Assembly (NCBI GenBank): GCA_905215125.1 | Contig: CAJMOV010000135.1 | Span: 1 to 5,804 of the forward strand | DNA: 5,804 nt | Origin: an uncultured bacterium | Lineage (GTDB): Bacteria; Bacillota; Clostridia; Oscillospirales; Butyricicoccaceae | Direction of reading: 5' to 3' | Shown here: piece after piece, positions 1 through 5,804 of the stretch | How positions within the stretch are numbered: the first letter of the stretch is position 1 | Layout of the letters: each line of letters starts with the position of its first letter | Notes under the pieces: generated by a model | The model's input: the letters and a program-made list of their open reading frames with translations, nothing else | What the model was told of the DNA's origin: nothing | Databases searched by the model: none | Program-made: the position numbers and the translations under genes

Positions 1-715
1 CTCCCAGCCGGGAAAGCGATTTTCCGAAGCCGGTAAGCCTCGGCATGCGGTACTTGGAAAAGCCCGGTGTATCAGCTACCATGCCGCCGCCCGGCCGGGG
101 GATAAGCTCTACATGGCGCGTCGTGTGCTTGCCGCGGCCGATTTTCCCGCTGATCCCCCCAGTCGTCAGAGAAAGGCCGGCCAACCGGTTGAGCAGACTG
201 GACTTTCCGACGCCGGAATTCCCAGTAAAGCAGGATACGCAGCCGCGCAGCAGGGCGGATACCTCTGCGCATCCTTCCCCTGTTTCGGCGCTGACGCGGT
301 AAACGGTAAACCCGGCCAGACGATAGGCGGCAAGCAACGTGCCGTTTTCCGCAAGATCCGATTTGTTAAGCAGGATGACCGGCTTTATCCCCTGCTGCTG
401 TGCGATAACCGTTACCTTGTCGATAAGATACGGATCTGTGACCGGCGGCGCTTCAGAGGCAACAATAAACAGCAGGTCGACATTGGAGATCGGGGGACGC
501 ACCAGGGCGTTGCGTCGCGGCGCAATTTCCACGACAAAGCCGGTTTCATCCTTTTCCAGCTCGATGCAAACCTTGTCTCCCACCATGGGAGCGCCACCGT
601 CGACCAGGCGCAGACGCCCGCCTGCCTTACATTCCACAACACCGCCGGGCGTCCTGACATAATAAAAGCCGCCGATGCCTTTGATGATAATTCCATTTGC
701 GCTGTCTCTAACCAT
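1..715 (-). CDS. rsgA: Ribosome small-subunit assembly GTPase RsgA (CpgA/YloQ), 3' end cut off by the window edge
   Basis: RsgA is a cytoplasmic GTPase that checks late maturation of the 30S ribosomal subunit and is activated by it. The visible 238 codons start at the ATG that shares one base with the kinase stop (TAATG). Residues 1 to about 70 form the N-terminal OB-fold, followed by the family segment RNALVRPPISNVD (68-80). The GTPase motifs come in the permuted order typical of RsgA: G4 NKSD (117-120), G5 SAETG (142-146), G1 GNSGVGKSS (165-173), G2 in GRGKHTTRHVEL (193-204) and G3 DTPGF (215-219). The C-terminal zinc-binding domain (Cys/His cluster) would lie beyond the window. A weak purine-rich stretch (GAAGAG) precedes the start, and translation is probably coupled to the kinase gene. 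After DTPGF the reading turns basic with no acidic residue over the last 19 codons, which is unusual and may mark a frameshift near base 40. Family assignment is certain; integrity of the 3' part is not. Confidence 0.96.
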   Translation of the reverse strand, partial: MVRDSANGIIIKGIGGFYYVRTPGGVVECKAGGRLRLVDGGAPMVGDKVCIELEKDETGFVVEIAPRRNALVRPPISNVDLLFIVASEAPPVTDPYLIDKVTVIAQQQGIKPVILLNKSDLAENGTLLAAYRLAGFTVYRVSAETGEGCAEVSALLRGCVSCFTGNSGVGKSSLLNRLAGLSLTTGGISGKIGRGKHTTRHVELIPRPGGGMVADTPGFSKYRMPRLTGFGKSLSRLG

Positions 716-717
716 TA
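713..717 (-). other. TAATG stop/start overlap between kinase and rsgA
   Basis: The kinase stop TAA (717-715) and the rsgA start ATG (715-713) share one A. No strong Shine-Dalgarno site precedes rsgA, only a weak GAAGAG, so re-initiation by ribosomes finishing the kinase is a plausible way of starting rsgA. Confidence 0.8.
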
Positions 718-2655
718 AAACTCTTCACTTGCTTCATAGGTTGTTTGACCGTTTTGAATGATGCGTATAGTATGGCTACCTTCCTCTGCGACGAGAGGAA
801 CGAGAATTTCCCCGTCGCTCGACAGGTGCGTCGCATGGTACTGGGTGACGCCGTCAATACGAACCTCAACGTCTATTTCCCCTTCTGCCTGAATGATCTG
901 GAAGGTGATGGTCTTGTTCTTCATCACCGGTTCAGGCGGCTCAGTATTGCGGCTGATTTGCAGATCGACGGTCGTATTTTCCTTGACAGTGGAATTGGCC
1001 GGGATAGACTGGAAAATAACCGTACCATCAGGCTCGTCGCTGTCAACATAGACTGGGGTTCCGGGAAGTAGGCCGTTGGCTTTGAGCTTTTCCTCGGCCT
1101 GCGCCAGCGTAAGCGTCGTCACATCAGGAACGACGACATCCTTCAGCTCCGGCCCTTTGCTGATGACCAGCACCACCGTATCGCCAGAATTAAGAACGGA
1201 TCCCTCACCAGGTTCGGTCCTGATGACATAACCGCTTTCCACGTCGTCATTATTTTCCTCCTGCGTAATATAAGTCAGGTTCAAACGGTCAAGTTCTATC
1301 TGCGCTTGACGGTATTCCATGCCGACGTAATCGTCCAACGTGACGGTCTTCGGCCCGCGGCTGACGGTAACGGTAATAACGCCGTCCTCCCCAACGGTTC
1401 GGCCGGACACCGGGCTTTGTGAAATGATGTTGCCGGCCGGAACATCTTCATCGTAAACCTCTTGTTCAACTTCAATGGTAAAATCAGCCAGCTCGGGATC
1501 CAACTGTACCGCTTCCAGCGATAGGCCGACAAGCGGCGGCGCTTTAAGCTGCTCTACCTCTTCTCCGCCGAAGGGATTGATAACGGAAAAAACAAAATAA
1601 AGCGCGCCCACAATGAAGATACCGACAGAGACCAGGCTGAAGATCAGGGTTGTTTTGACAGAGGACTTGCGCCCGCCCTGCGGTTCGTCGTCTCGCTTCC
1701 CTGCGGCCTGCTGGCTGCGGCTGCTTTCACGCATTTCTCCGGTGTTGGTCAGCTTGCGCGTGGCATCGATTTCCGGTTCATTGTACGGGATCGTCATTTC
1801 CTCTTTAGAAAGCTCGACCGTAAAGGTGGGGTCGTTTTTAAAGCTCTCCAAATCTGCGTACATTTCCCCTGCCGAAGTATAGCGGCGCGATAAGGAAGGA
1901 CTCATTGCCTTCATGGTGATGGCTTCCAGCGCCTGTGGGATACCGGGTACATAATCCGACGGCGGCAGAGGAATGGAGTTGATATGCTGCAACGCGACTG
2001 ATATGGCGCTATCCCCTTCAAAGGGCAGGCGTCCGGTCAGCATTTCATACATCACGACGCCGAATGAGTAAATATCAGCGCGGTTATCAATATGGCTTCC
2101 CCTCGCCTGCTCCGGCGAGACATAATGCACAGATCCGATGGCTTCGCTGATGTTATCGGTCTTCTGCTGGGCCATGTGGCGTGCGATACCGAAGTCGGCG
2201 ACCTTGACGGTGCCGTCACGCAGCAGCATGATGTTCTGCGGCTTGATGTCACGGTGAATGACGCCGCGGGAATGAGCATGCTCCAGCGCCTTTGCAATCT
2301 GCATGGAAAAGAAAGTGGTCTCCTGCCAAGACAAGGGGCCGCGGCGTGCCAGGTATTCCTTGAGCGTAATCCCTTCAATGAGCTCCATGACAATATAGTC
2401 GATGTCTCCCGAGCGGGAAACGTCATAAACCGCGACAATATTGGGGTGAGACAGCATGGCGACCGACTGTGATTCGTCGTGAAAGCGCTGACGGAATTCT
2501 CGATCCTGCGCGTACTCATCCTTCAGCACCTTGATGGCGACAAAGCGGTTGAGGCGGTGGCACTTGGCCTTATATACAACGGCCATGCCGCCGATGCCGA
2601 TCACCTCCAGGATTTCATAACGGTTATCCAGCATCTGGCCTATCAGTTTATCCAT
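715..2655 (-). CDS. prkC: PASTA-domain Ser/Thr protein kinase (PrkC/PknB/Stk1 family)
   Basis: A single-pass membrane Ser/Thr kinase of 646 residues that in this family senses muropeptides or lipid II outside the cell and phosphorylates cytoplasmic targets for growth, division and dormancy exit. The kinase domain (about 13-275) is intact: glycine loop IGIGGMAVVYKA (19-30), catalytic Lys42 in VAIKVLK, Glu61 in helix C, HRDIKPQN (134-141), DFG (154-156), and GSVHYVSPEQARG (174-186) as in other Firmicutes kinases. A polar juxtamembrane linker (about 280-333) precedes one transmembrane helix (about 336-358). Three PASTA repeats follow (about 370-434, 435-502, 503-570), the first two ending in SRGP and SKGP, then a 76-residue beta-rich C-terminal module. 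The ATG at 2655 is preferred over an in-frame upstream ATG at 2730, because AAGGAG lies 9 nt before it and the extra 25 residues overlap the phosphatase gene without homology. It pairs with the phosphatase just upstream. The symbols pknB and stkP/stk1 are used for the same protein in other species. Confidence 0.97.
   Translation of the reverse strand: MDKLIGQMLDNRYEILEVIGIGGMAVVYKAKCHRLNRFVAIKVLKDEYAQDREFRQRFHDESQSVAMLSHPNIVAVYDVSRSGDIDYIVMELIEGITLKEYLARRGPLSWQETTFFSMQIAKALEHAHSRGVIHRDIKPQNIMLLRDGTVKVADFGIARHMAQQKTDNISEAIGSVHYVSPEQARGSHIDNRADIYSFGVVMYEMLTGRLPFEGDSAISVALQHINSIPLPPSDYVPGIPQALEAITMKAMSPSLSRRYTSAGEMYADLESFKNDPTFTVELSKEEMTIPYNEPEIDATRKLTNTGEMRESSRSQQAAGKRDDEPQGGRKSSVKTTLIFSLVSVGIFIVGALYFVFSVINPFGGEEVEQLKAPPLVGLSLEAVQLDPELADFTIEVEQEVYDEDVPAGNIISQSPVSGRTVGEDGVITVTVSRGPKTVTLDDYVGMEYRQAQIELDRLNLTYITQEENNDDVESGYVIRTEPGEGSVLNSGDTVVLVISKGPELKDVVVPDVTTLTLAQAEEKLKANGLLPGTPVYVDSDEPDGTVIFQSIPANSTVKENTTVDLQISRNTEPPEPVMKNKTITFQIIQAEGEIDVEVRIDGVTQYHATHLSSDGEILVPLVAEEGSHTIRIIQNGQTTYEASEEF
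946..1548 (-). other. Three PASTA repeats of the kinase (extracellular)
   Basis: Residues about 370-570. Each repeat has the PASTA pattern of a Pro-rich strand start, a helix, a Gly-x-[VI]-I segment followed by Pro, and a final beta strand: GNIISQSP, GYVIRTEP and GTVIFQSIP are the equivalent central segments. The first repeat is the most divergent at its start (APPLVG). In this family the repeats bind peptidoglycan fragments or lipid II and favour dimerisation. Confidence 0.9.
1582..1650 (-). other. Single transmembrane helix of the kinase
   Basis: Residues about 336-358 form one hydrophobic segment (TLIFSLVSVGIFIVGALYF is its core). It is preceded by the positively charged GKRDDEPQGGRKSSVK region, consistent with the kinase domain inside the cell and the PASTA repeats outside. 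Confidence 0.9.
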
Positions 2656-2664
2656 TGATTCGCT

Positions 2665-2670
2665 CTCCTT
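2665..2670 (-). promoter_or_regulatory. Kinase ribosome binding site, joined to the phosphatase stop
   Basis: AAGGAG lies 9 nt before the kinase ATG at 2655. It overlaps the phosphatase stop, which reads TAAGGAG. This site fixes the kinase start at 2655 and suggests that ribosomes ending the phosphatase are placed to start the kinase, keeping the two in step. Confidence 0.85.
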
Positions 2671-3388
2671 ACAAAGCCACCAAAACGACGGTGATATTAT
2701 CGTGCCCGCCGCGAGAATTTGCAATCTCAATCAGCGTCTGGCACGCCTTTTCAGGAAGGTCGGACTGAAAAACTTCATAATAAATTTCCGGCTCGCTGAC
2801 TTCTCCCGTCAGCCCGTCGGTGCACAGTAGGATATACTGCCCGTCTTTACGCGGCACCTGAAAAATATCACAGGTAACACGGCTGCCCACGCCGATGGCG
2901 CGGGTGATGACGTTGCGGCTGGGGTGGCGCTGCGCTTGATAAGGCGTCAGCTCCCCCCTTTCCAGCATCTCTCCGACAAGGGAGTGATCCTGCGTAATCT
3001 GGCGGATGCCCTCCTCATCAATCAGATAAGCACGGCTGTCGCCGATATTGCCGATGACAAGCTCACTTTTGTCGGCCGCCATGCAGACCATCGTCGTCCC
3101 CATGCCTTCTAGATCGGGGCTGTCCTTTGAATGCTGCCATACATCCGTATTAGCCGACTGCATGGCGTCTCTGACGCGCTCTGCCAGCTTTTTTTCAGTT
3201 GCAGCGTCCATCACTCGGGCAAAGGCCCGGGTCGCCAAGCGGCTGGCTACATCGCCTGCTTTTGCGCCGCCCATGCCGTCGCATACGACAAAATATCCGG
3301 CAATGCCGTCAGGGGAAATTTGAATAAAAAAGGAGTCTTCATTGAGTTTGCGAACCTGTCCGACATGGCTCTCGCCCCAAGCCTTCAT
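2669..3388 (-). CDS. prpC: PP2C-type Ser/Thr protein phosphatase (Stp/PrpC)
   Basis: A soluble, metal-dependent PP2C/PPM phosphatase of 239 residues, the usual length of bacterial Stp/PrpC. It removes phosphate from targets of the neighbouring PASTA kinase and from the kinase itself. The metal-binding and catalytic motifs are all visible: Arg13 with NED (16-18), VCDGMGG (35-41), GMGTT (95-99), GNIGDSRAY (113-121), TRAIG (162-166), CTDGL (189-193) and GGHDNITVV (227-235). The start at 3388 is chosen because AAAGGAG lies 8 nt upstream and the protein then begins MKAWGESHVGQVRKLNED, the normal family N terminus. An in-frame ATG at 3586 would add 66 residues that read through rlmN in another frame. 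The start overlaps the rlmN stop as ATGA, a sign of translational coupling. The gene stop TAA joins directly onto the kinase Shine-Dalgarno site. Known in other species as stp, prpC or pppL. Confidence 0.97.
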   Translation of the reverse strand: MKAWGESHVGQVRKLNEDSFFIQISPDGIAGYFVVCDGMGGAKAGDVASRLATRAFARVMDAATEKKLAERVRDAMQSANTDVWQHSKDSPDLEGMGTTMVCMAADKSELVIGNIGDSRAYLIDEEGIRQITQDHSLVGEMLERGELTPYQAQRHPSRNVITRAIGVGSRVTCDIFQVPRKDGQYILLCTDGLTGEVSEPEIYYEVFQSDLPEKACQTLIEIANSRGGHDNITVVLVAL

Positions 3389-4431
3389 AACGTTGTCTCC
3401 TTTGCAGCGACTTTTTTTCTCAGCTGTCCGCATGATGCGTCTATATCTCCGCCCAGGCTGCGGCGGACGGTAACGGTAAAACCTTTTCGGGCCAGCGTAT
3501 TTTGAAAATCGCGGATGCTTTCCCGCGTCGAAGGAACAAGCGGACTGCCTTCGACATGATTGAGTGGGATGAGGTTGATATGGCATGGTAAACCAGCCAG
3601 CAGCTTTCCCAGCTGTTCGGCACAGCGCGGCGTGTCATTGACGCCGCGGATCATGGCGTATTCGAAGGATATACGCCGCCCCGTCTGCTCAAAATACCGG
3701 CGGCAGGCGGGAAGCAGCTGCTCAAGAGGATAAGCCTTATTGACTGGCATCAGCCTGTCCCGTATGGCGTTAGTCGGCGCATGCAGGGATACCGAAAGAG
3801 TAAGCTGAAGCTTTTGCGCAGCCAGGGCATCAATTTTAGGAGCCAGCCCACAGGTGGACAGAGAGATATGCCGCATACCCAGATTGAGCCCTTTGGGATG
3901 CGTCACAATGCGCAGAAAGGTCAAAACATAATCAAAATTATCCAAGGGCTCACCTGTACCCATTAAGACGATGTTGGATACACGGATTCCCTTGTCCTTC
4001 TGGGCCCACAATAGTTGATCGTAGATTTCAGCAGGCGTCAGGTTGCGTGTTTTCCCTTTATCAAAAGAAGCGCAGAATACACAACCCATTTTACACCCGG
4101 CCTGGGTGGACAGACAGGCGCTGTATCCATGCTCATATTTCATGAGTACGGTTTCAATGCAGTTCCCGTCCTCCAGCCCAAACAAATACTTTACCGTCCC
4201 ATCCCGCGCCGATTCCTGTCGGACGAGGATTTCCGGCTTTGTGATGAAGCAGGCTTCCTCCAGACGGGCACGCAGCGCTTTGGAAAGGTTAGTCATTTCA
4301 TCAAATGCTGTTACGCCCAGGCTGAGCCAGCGAAAAATCTGCTCAGCCCGATAGGCGGGCTCTCCCCAGTCAGAAAGAAGGGCGGCCAGCTCGACAGGAT
4401 GCAGGGACTTGATGCAAATTTTATTGTCCAT
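3385..4431 (-). CDS. rlmN: Dual-specificity rRNA/tRNA adenine-C2 methyltransferase RlmN
   Basis: A radical S-adenosylmethionine enzyme of 348 residues that makes 2-methyladenosine at A2503 of 23S rRNA (peptidyl-transferase region) and at A37 of certain tRNAs (E. coli numbering and specificity). The iron-sulfur cluster cysteines are in CKMGCVFC (C113, C117, C120), followed by the SAM-binding segment MGTGEPLDN (157-165). The two cysteines of the methyl-transfer mechanism are present. Cys106 lies seven residues before the first cluster cysteine, as Cys118 does in E. coli, and Cys334 in DASCGQL corresponds to E. coli Cys355. The N-terminal helical region that binds RNA covers roughly residues 1-95. 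RlmN is distinguished from its relative Cfr by overall fit and genomic context; Cfr is usually on mobile elements. The start at 4431 follows the extended ribosome binding site AGAAGGTGA. The gene is complete and looks functional. Confidence 0.97.
   Translation of the reverse strand: MDNKICIKSLHPVELAALLSDWGEPAYRAEQIFRWLSLGVTAFDEMTNLSKALRARLEEACFITKPEILVRQESARDGTVKYLFGLEDGNCIETVLMKYEHGYSACLSTQAGCKMGCVFCASFDKGKTRNLTPAEIYDQLLWAQKDKGIRVSNIVLMGTGEPLDNFDYVLTFLRIVTHPKGLNLGMRHISLSTCGLAPKIDALAAQKLQLTLSVSLHAPTNAIRDRLMPVNKAYPLEQLLPACRRYFEQTGRRISFEYAMIRGVNDTPRCAEQLGKLLAGLPCHINLIPLNHVEGSPLVPSTRESIRDFQNTLARKGFTVTVRRSLGGDIDASCGQLRKKVAAKETTL
3397..3403 (-). promoter_or_regulatory. Phosphatase ribosome binding site inside the rlmN 3' end
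   Basis: AAAGGAG lies 8 nt before the ATG at 3388, within the last codons of rlmN. It decides the phosphatase start against the longer in-frame ATG at 3586. Confidence 0.85.
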
Positions 4432-4437
4432 ATGTAT

Positions 4438-4446
4438 TCACCTTCT
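4438..4446 (-). promoter_or_regulatory. rlmN ribosome binding site containing the rsmB stop codon
   Basis: AGAAGGTGA differs by one base from the full anti-16S complement AGGAGGTGA and lies 6 nt before the rlmN ATG. Its last three bases are the rsmB TGA stop, so the end of rsmB and the ribosome entry for rlmN are the same bases. Confidence 0.75.
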
Positions 4447-5727
4447 CTGTATCTGGGCGTAAAAAAAGCCGTCGGTGCCGTCGATATGCGGCCACATCGT
4501 TTTCATTTGTAAAAGCTGATAATCGGCGCGCTGCGCCAGCAGATGACGGACAACGTCTTCATTTTCCGCCTGTCGGACCGTACAGGTGGAATACACTAAG
4601 CGGCCGCCTGGTCTGACGTAATGTGCTGCTGTCATTAACAAATCCTTCTGTATTTCAGAAAGGCTTTGCAAATCCTTTTTCTTTTTAAAGCGTATATCCG
4701 GCTTTTTGCGAAGGATGCCGAACCCGGAGCAGGGCACATCGCACAGGACGGAATCGGCGCTTGCACATAAGCGGTTGATCCTGTGGGAGGCGTCGGCTGT
4801 CACCGTCTGTATGATGTCTGCGCCATATCGGGCCGCGTTTTCTTCAATAAGCTTAGCCTTATGGGGATGGATGTCAATGGCGACAATACTGCCCTGGTTG
4901 CGCATCCGCTGCGCGCATAGCAGCGTCTTGCCGCCGGGCGCTGCGCACATGTCAATGACCGTTGTGCCGGGCTGCGGATCCAGAGCCGCCACGCAAAGCT
5001 GACTGGCTGCATCCTGCACATAAAAAAGCCCCTTTTGGAAGCTGTCCAGCGCAGCGGGATTGCCCAGTCCAGCTGTTTCCAAGGCATCCGGAAGGCCCTC
5101 AGCCGGCGCGGCGTCCACCCCTTCTCTTTTCAAGGCGGAAATCAAGCCTTCCGCTGTGGTCTTCAGGGTGTTGACACGCAGTGTAATGCGAGAGACAGGC
5201 TGATTATTAGCGGCTAACAACGCTTCACAGCCTTCGGGCCCCAGGCGCGCCCACATTTCCTCCACAAACCAAAGCGGATGGCTGTACTGGGTCGCAAGCC
5301 GATGCTGCGGCGTATGGCCCGTCACAGGGGGCAGGGCGTTCTGATCTCTCAAGGAAATCAGCTTATGCAGAACCGCGTTGGCATAGCCGCCAGCCCGCGC
5401 TCCTCCCTGCTTTTTGACGAGCTTAACCGTTTCATTTACAGCCGCACTGTCCGGTATACGATCGAGCATCAGCAGCTGATATGCGCCGAGACGCAAGGCG
5501 TCCAGCACCTGCGGCATAACCTTTTTCATCGGCATGCTGCTGACGCTTTGCAGGTAAAAATCAAGAAGAGATAGGTTTTGCAGCGTGCCGTACAGCAAAA
5601 CGGAAGCCAGAGCAGCATCCTCTCGCCGTAAGTCCTGCGCCGTCTTTTTCATCAGCAAATCCGGCCAGGCGCCTTGACGGCGGAACGCAATTAGGCCCTG
5701 AAGCGCCGTTTCCCGTGCGCCCGCCAT
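4438..5727 (-). CDS. rsmB: 16S rRNA (cytosine-C5) methyltransferase RsmB
   Basis: A SAM-dependent methyltransferase of 429 residues, which in E. coli makes m5C967 in 16S rRNA. Residues 1 to about 130 form the NusB-like RNA-binding domain, the mark of RsmB against other RsmF/NOP2-type enzymes. It includes the segments YGTLQNLSLLDFYL (46-59) and VNETVKLVKKQ (97-107). The catalytic domain follows: FYVQDAASQL (235-244), SAM-binding DMCAAPGGKT (259-268), acidic VAIDIHPHK (282-290), motif IV DVPCSGFG (330-337) with Cys333, and motif VI YSTCT (379-383) with Cys382, the nucleophile position in this family. The C terminus DGFFYAQIQRR is typical. The start at 5727 lies 3 nt after the stop of the peptidase gene and has only a weak upstream site (CAGGGA). 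The next ATG in frame lies well inside the NusB-like domain, so this start is the likely one. The gene is complete, with no missing catalytic residue. Confidence 0.96.
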   Translation of the reverse strand: MAGARETALQGLIAFRRQGAWPDLLMKKTAQDLRREDAALASVLLYGTLQNLSLLDFYLQSVSSMPMKKVMPQVLDALRLGAYQLLMLDRIPDSAAVNETVKLVKKQGGARAGGYANAVLHKLISLRDQNALPPVTGHTPQHRLATQYSHPLWFVEEMWARLGPEGCEALLAANNQPVSRITLRVNTLKTTAEGLISALKREGVDAAPAEGLPDALETAGLGNPAALDSFQKGLFYVQDAASQLCVAALDPQPGTTVIDMCAAPGGKTLLCAQRMRNQGSIVAIDIHPHKAKLIEENAARYGADIIQTVTADASHRINRLCASADSVLCDVPCSGFGILRKKPDIRFKKKKDLQSLSEIQKDLLMTAAHYVRPGGRLVYSTCTVRQAENEDVVRHLLAQRADYQLLQMKTMWPHIDGTDGFFYAQIQRR

Positions 5728-5730
5728 AAT

Positions 5731-5804
5731 TTAGTCGTCCCTGCGGCCGCCAAAGAGCAGCAAAAGCCGCAATACCTGCGCAATGGAGACGGCGAGGGCG
5801 GCAA
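5731..5804 (-). CDS. C-terminal end of a membrane zinc metallopeptidase (Zn_peptidase_2, YugP-like), partial
   Basis: Only the last 23 complete codons and the TAA stop are in the window. They encode a hydrophobic helix followed by VLRLLLLFGGRRDD at the C terminus. A final transmembrane helix with a short, charged FGGRR-type tail is what I recall for clostridial Zn_peptidase_2 proteins, which commonly sit directly before rsmB, after def and fmt. The catalytic HExxH region would lie beyond the right edge and cannot be checked here. The identity rests on the tail and on gene order, so it is less certain than the other calls. Another small membrane protein in this position remains possible. Confidence 0.7.
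   Translation of the reverse strand, partial: AALAVSIAQVLRLLLLFGGRRDD

Noticed and set aside
113..718. 201-codon plus-strand open frame opposite rsgA
   Set aside because: It is antisense to a clear RsgA coding frame with all five GTPase motifs, has no ribosome binding site, and its residues show no domain pattern. It is a shadow frame.
2052..2519. 155-codon minus-strand open frame inside the kinase gene
   Set aside because: It lies in another frame over the kinase catalytic domain and is rich in Ser, Arg and Pro, as out-of-frame translations often are. No start signal is present.
2656..2730. Upstream in-frame ATG giving a 671-residue kinase
   Set aside because: The extra 25 residues overlap the end of the phosphatase gene, resemble no kinase N terminus, and skip the good AAGGAG site before 2655.
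3389..3586. Upstream in-frame ATG giving a 305-residue phosphatase
   Set aside because: The added 66 residues read across the conserved rlmN 3' end in the wrong frame. The start at 3388 has AAAGGAG and gives the standard PP2C N terminus.
3385..4431. Whether the radical-SAM gene is cfr (antibiotic-resistance methyltransferase) rather than rlmN
   Set aside because: The gene sits in the conserved housekeeping operon between rsmB and the phosphatase and has RlmN length and motifs. Nothing mobile is nearby.
4015..4512. 165-codon plus-strand open frame across the rlmN/rsmB junction
   Set aside because: Antisense to two intact conserved genes, with no recognisable motif or ribosome binding site.
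1..5804. Search for a new defence system, mobile element, CRISPR array, RNA gene or riboswitch
   Set aside because: The window is almost wholly filled by six conserved core genes with gaps of at most 13 nt, leaving no room for such elements, and no repeat or cassette structure is visible.

Overview
The window is a stretch of a bacterial core-gene operon, read entirely from the minus strand. In order of transcription (right to left) it holds the tail of a membrane zinc metallopeptidase of the Zn_peptidase_2/YugP type, rsmB (16S rRNA m5C methyltransferase), rlmN (radical-SAM 23S rRNA/tRNA m2A methyltransferase), a PP2C-type Ser/Thr phosphatase (Stp/PrpC), a PASTA-domain Ser/Thr kinase (PrkC/PknB/Stk1 type), and most of rsgA (a circularly permuted 30S-assembly GTPase that runs off the left edge). 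The organism is very likely a Firmicute. The gene order is the well-known Firmicutes order, Shine-Dalgarno sites are strong (AAGGAG, AAAGGAG), and the kinase has PASTA repeats. The moderate G+C content and the Zn_peptidase_2 gene directly before rsmB point to Clostridia, perhaps a gut lineage, but the genus cannot be told from this sequence.

Layout. 5731-5804: C-terminal 23 complete codons plus stop of the peptidase. 4438-5727: rsmB. 3385-4431: rlmN. 2669-3388: phosphatase. 715-2655: kinase. 1-715: rsgA without its 3' end. There is no non-coding stretch longer than 13 bases. The junctions, in transcription order, are 3 nt gap, 6 nt gap, 4 nt overlap (ATGA), 13 nt gap and 1 nt overlap (TAATG). 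At two of them the stop codon of one gene lies in or against the ribosome binding site of the next. I see no promoter, terminator, RNA gene, repeat, CRISPR array or mobile element.

How the genes work together. RsmB, RlmN and RsgA act on ribosomal RNA or small-subunit maturation. The phosphatase/kinase pair is the muropeptide-responsive signalling couple of Gram-positive bacteria, and RsgA (CpgA) is an established PrkC substrate in Bacillus subtilis. The operon therefore links cell-envelope sensing to ribosome assembly. All of this is known biology: I found no undescribed system here. The points most worth a second look are a probable frame disturbance in rsgA in the last 40 bases at the left edge, and the beta-rich extracellular C-terminal module of the kinase beyond its PASTA repeats.
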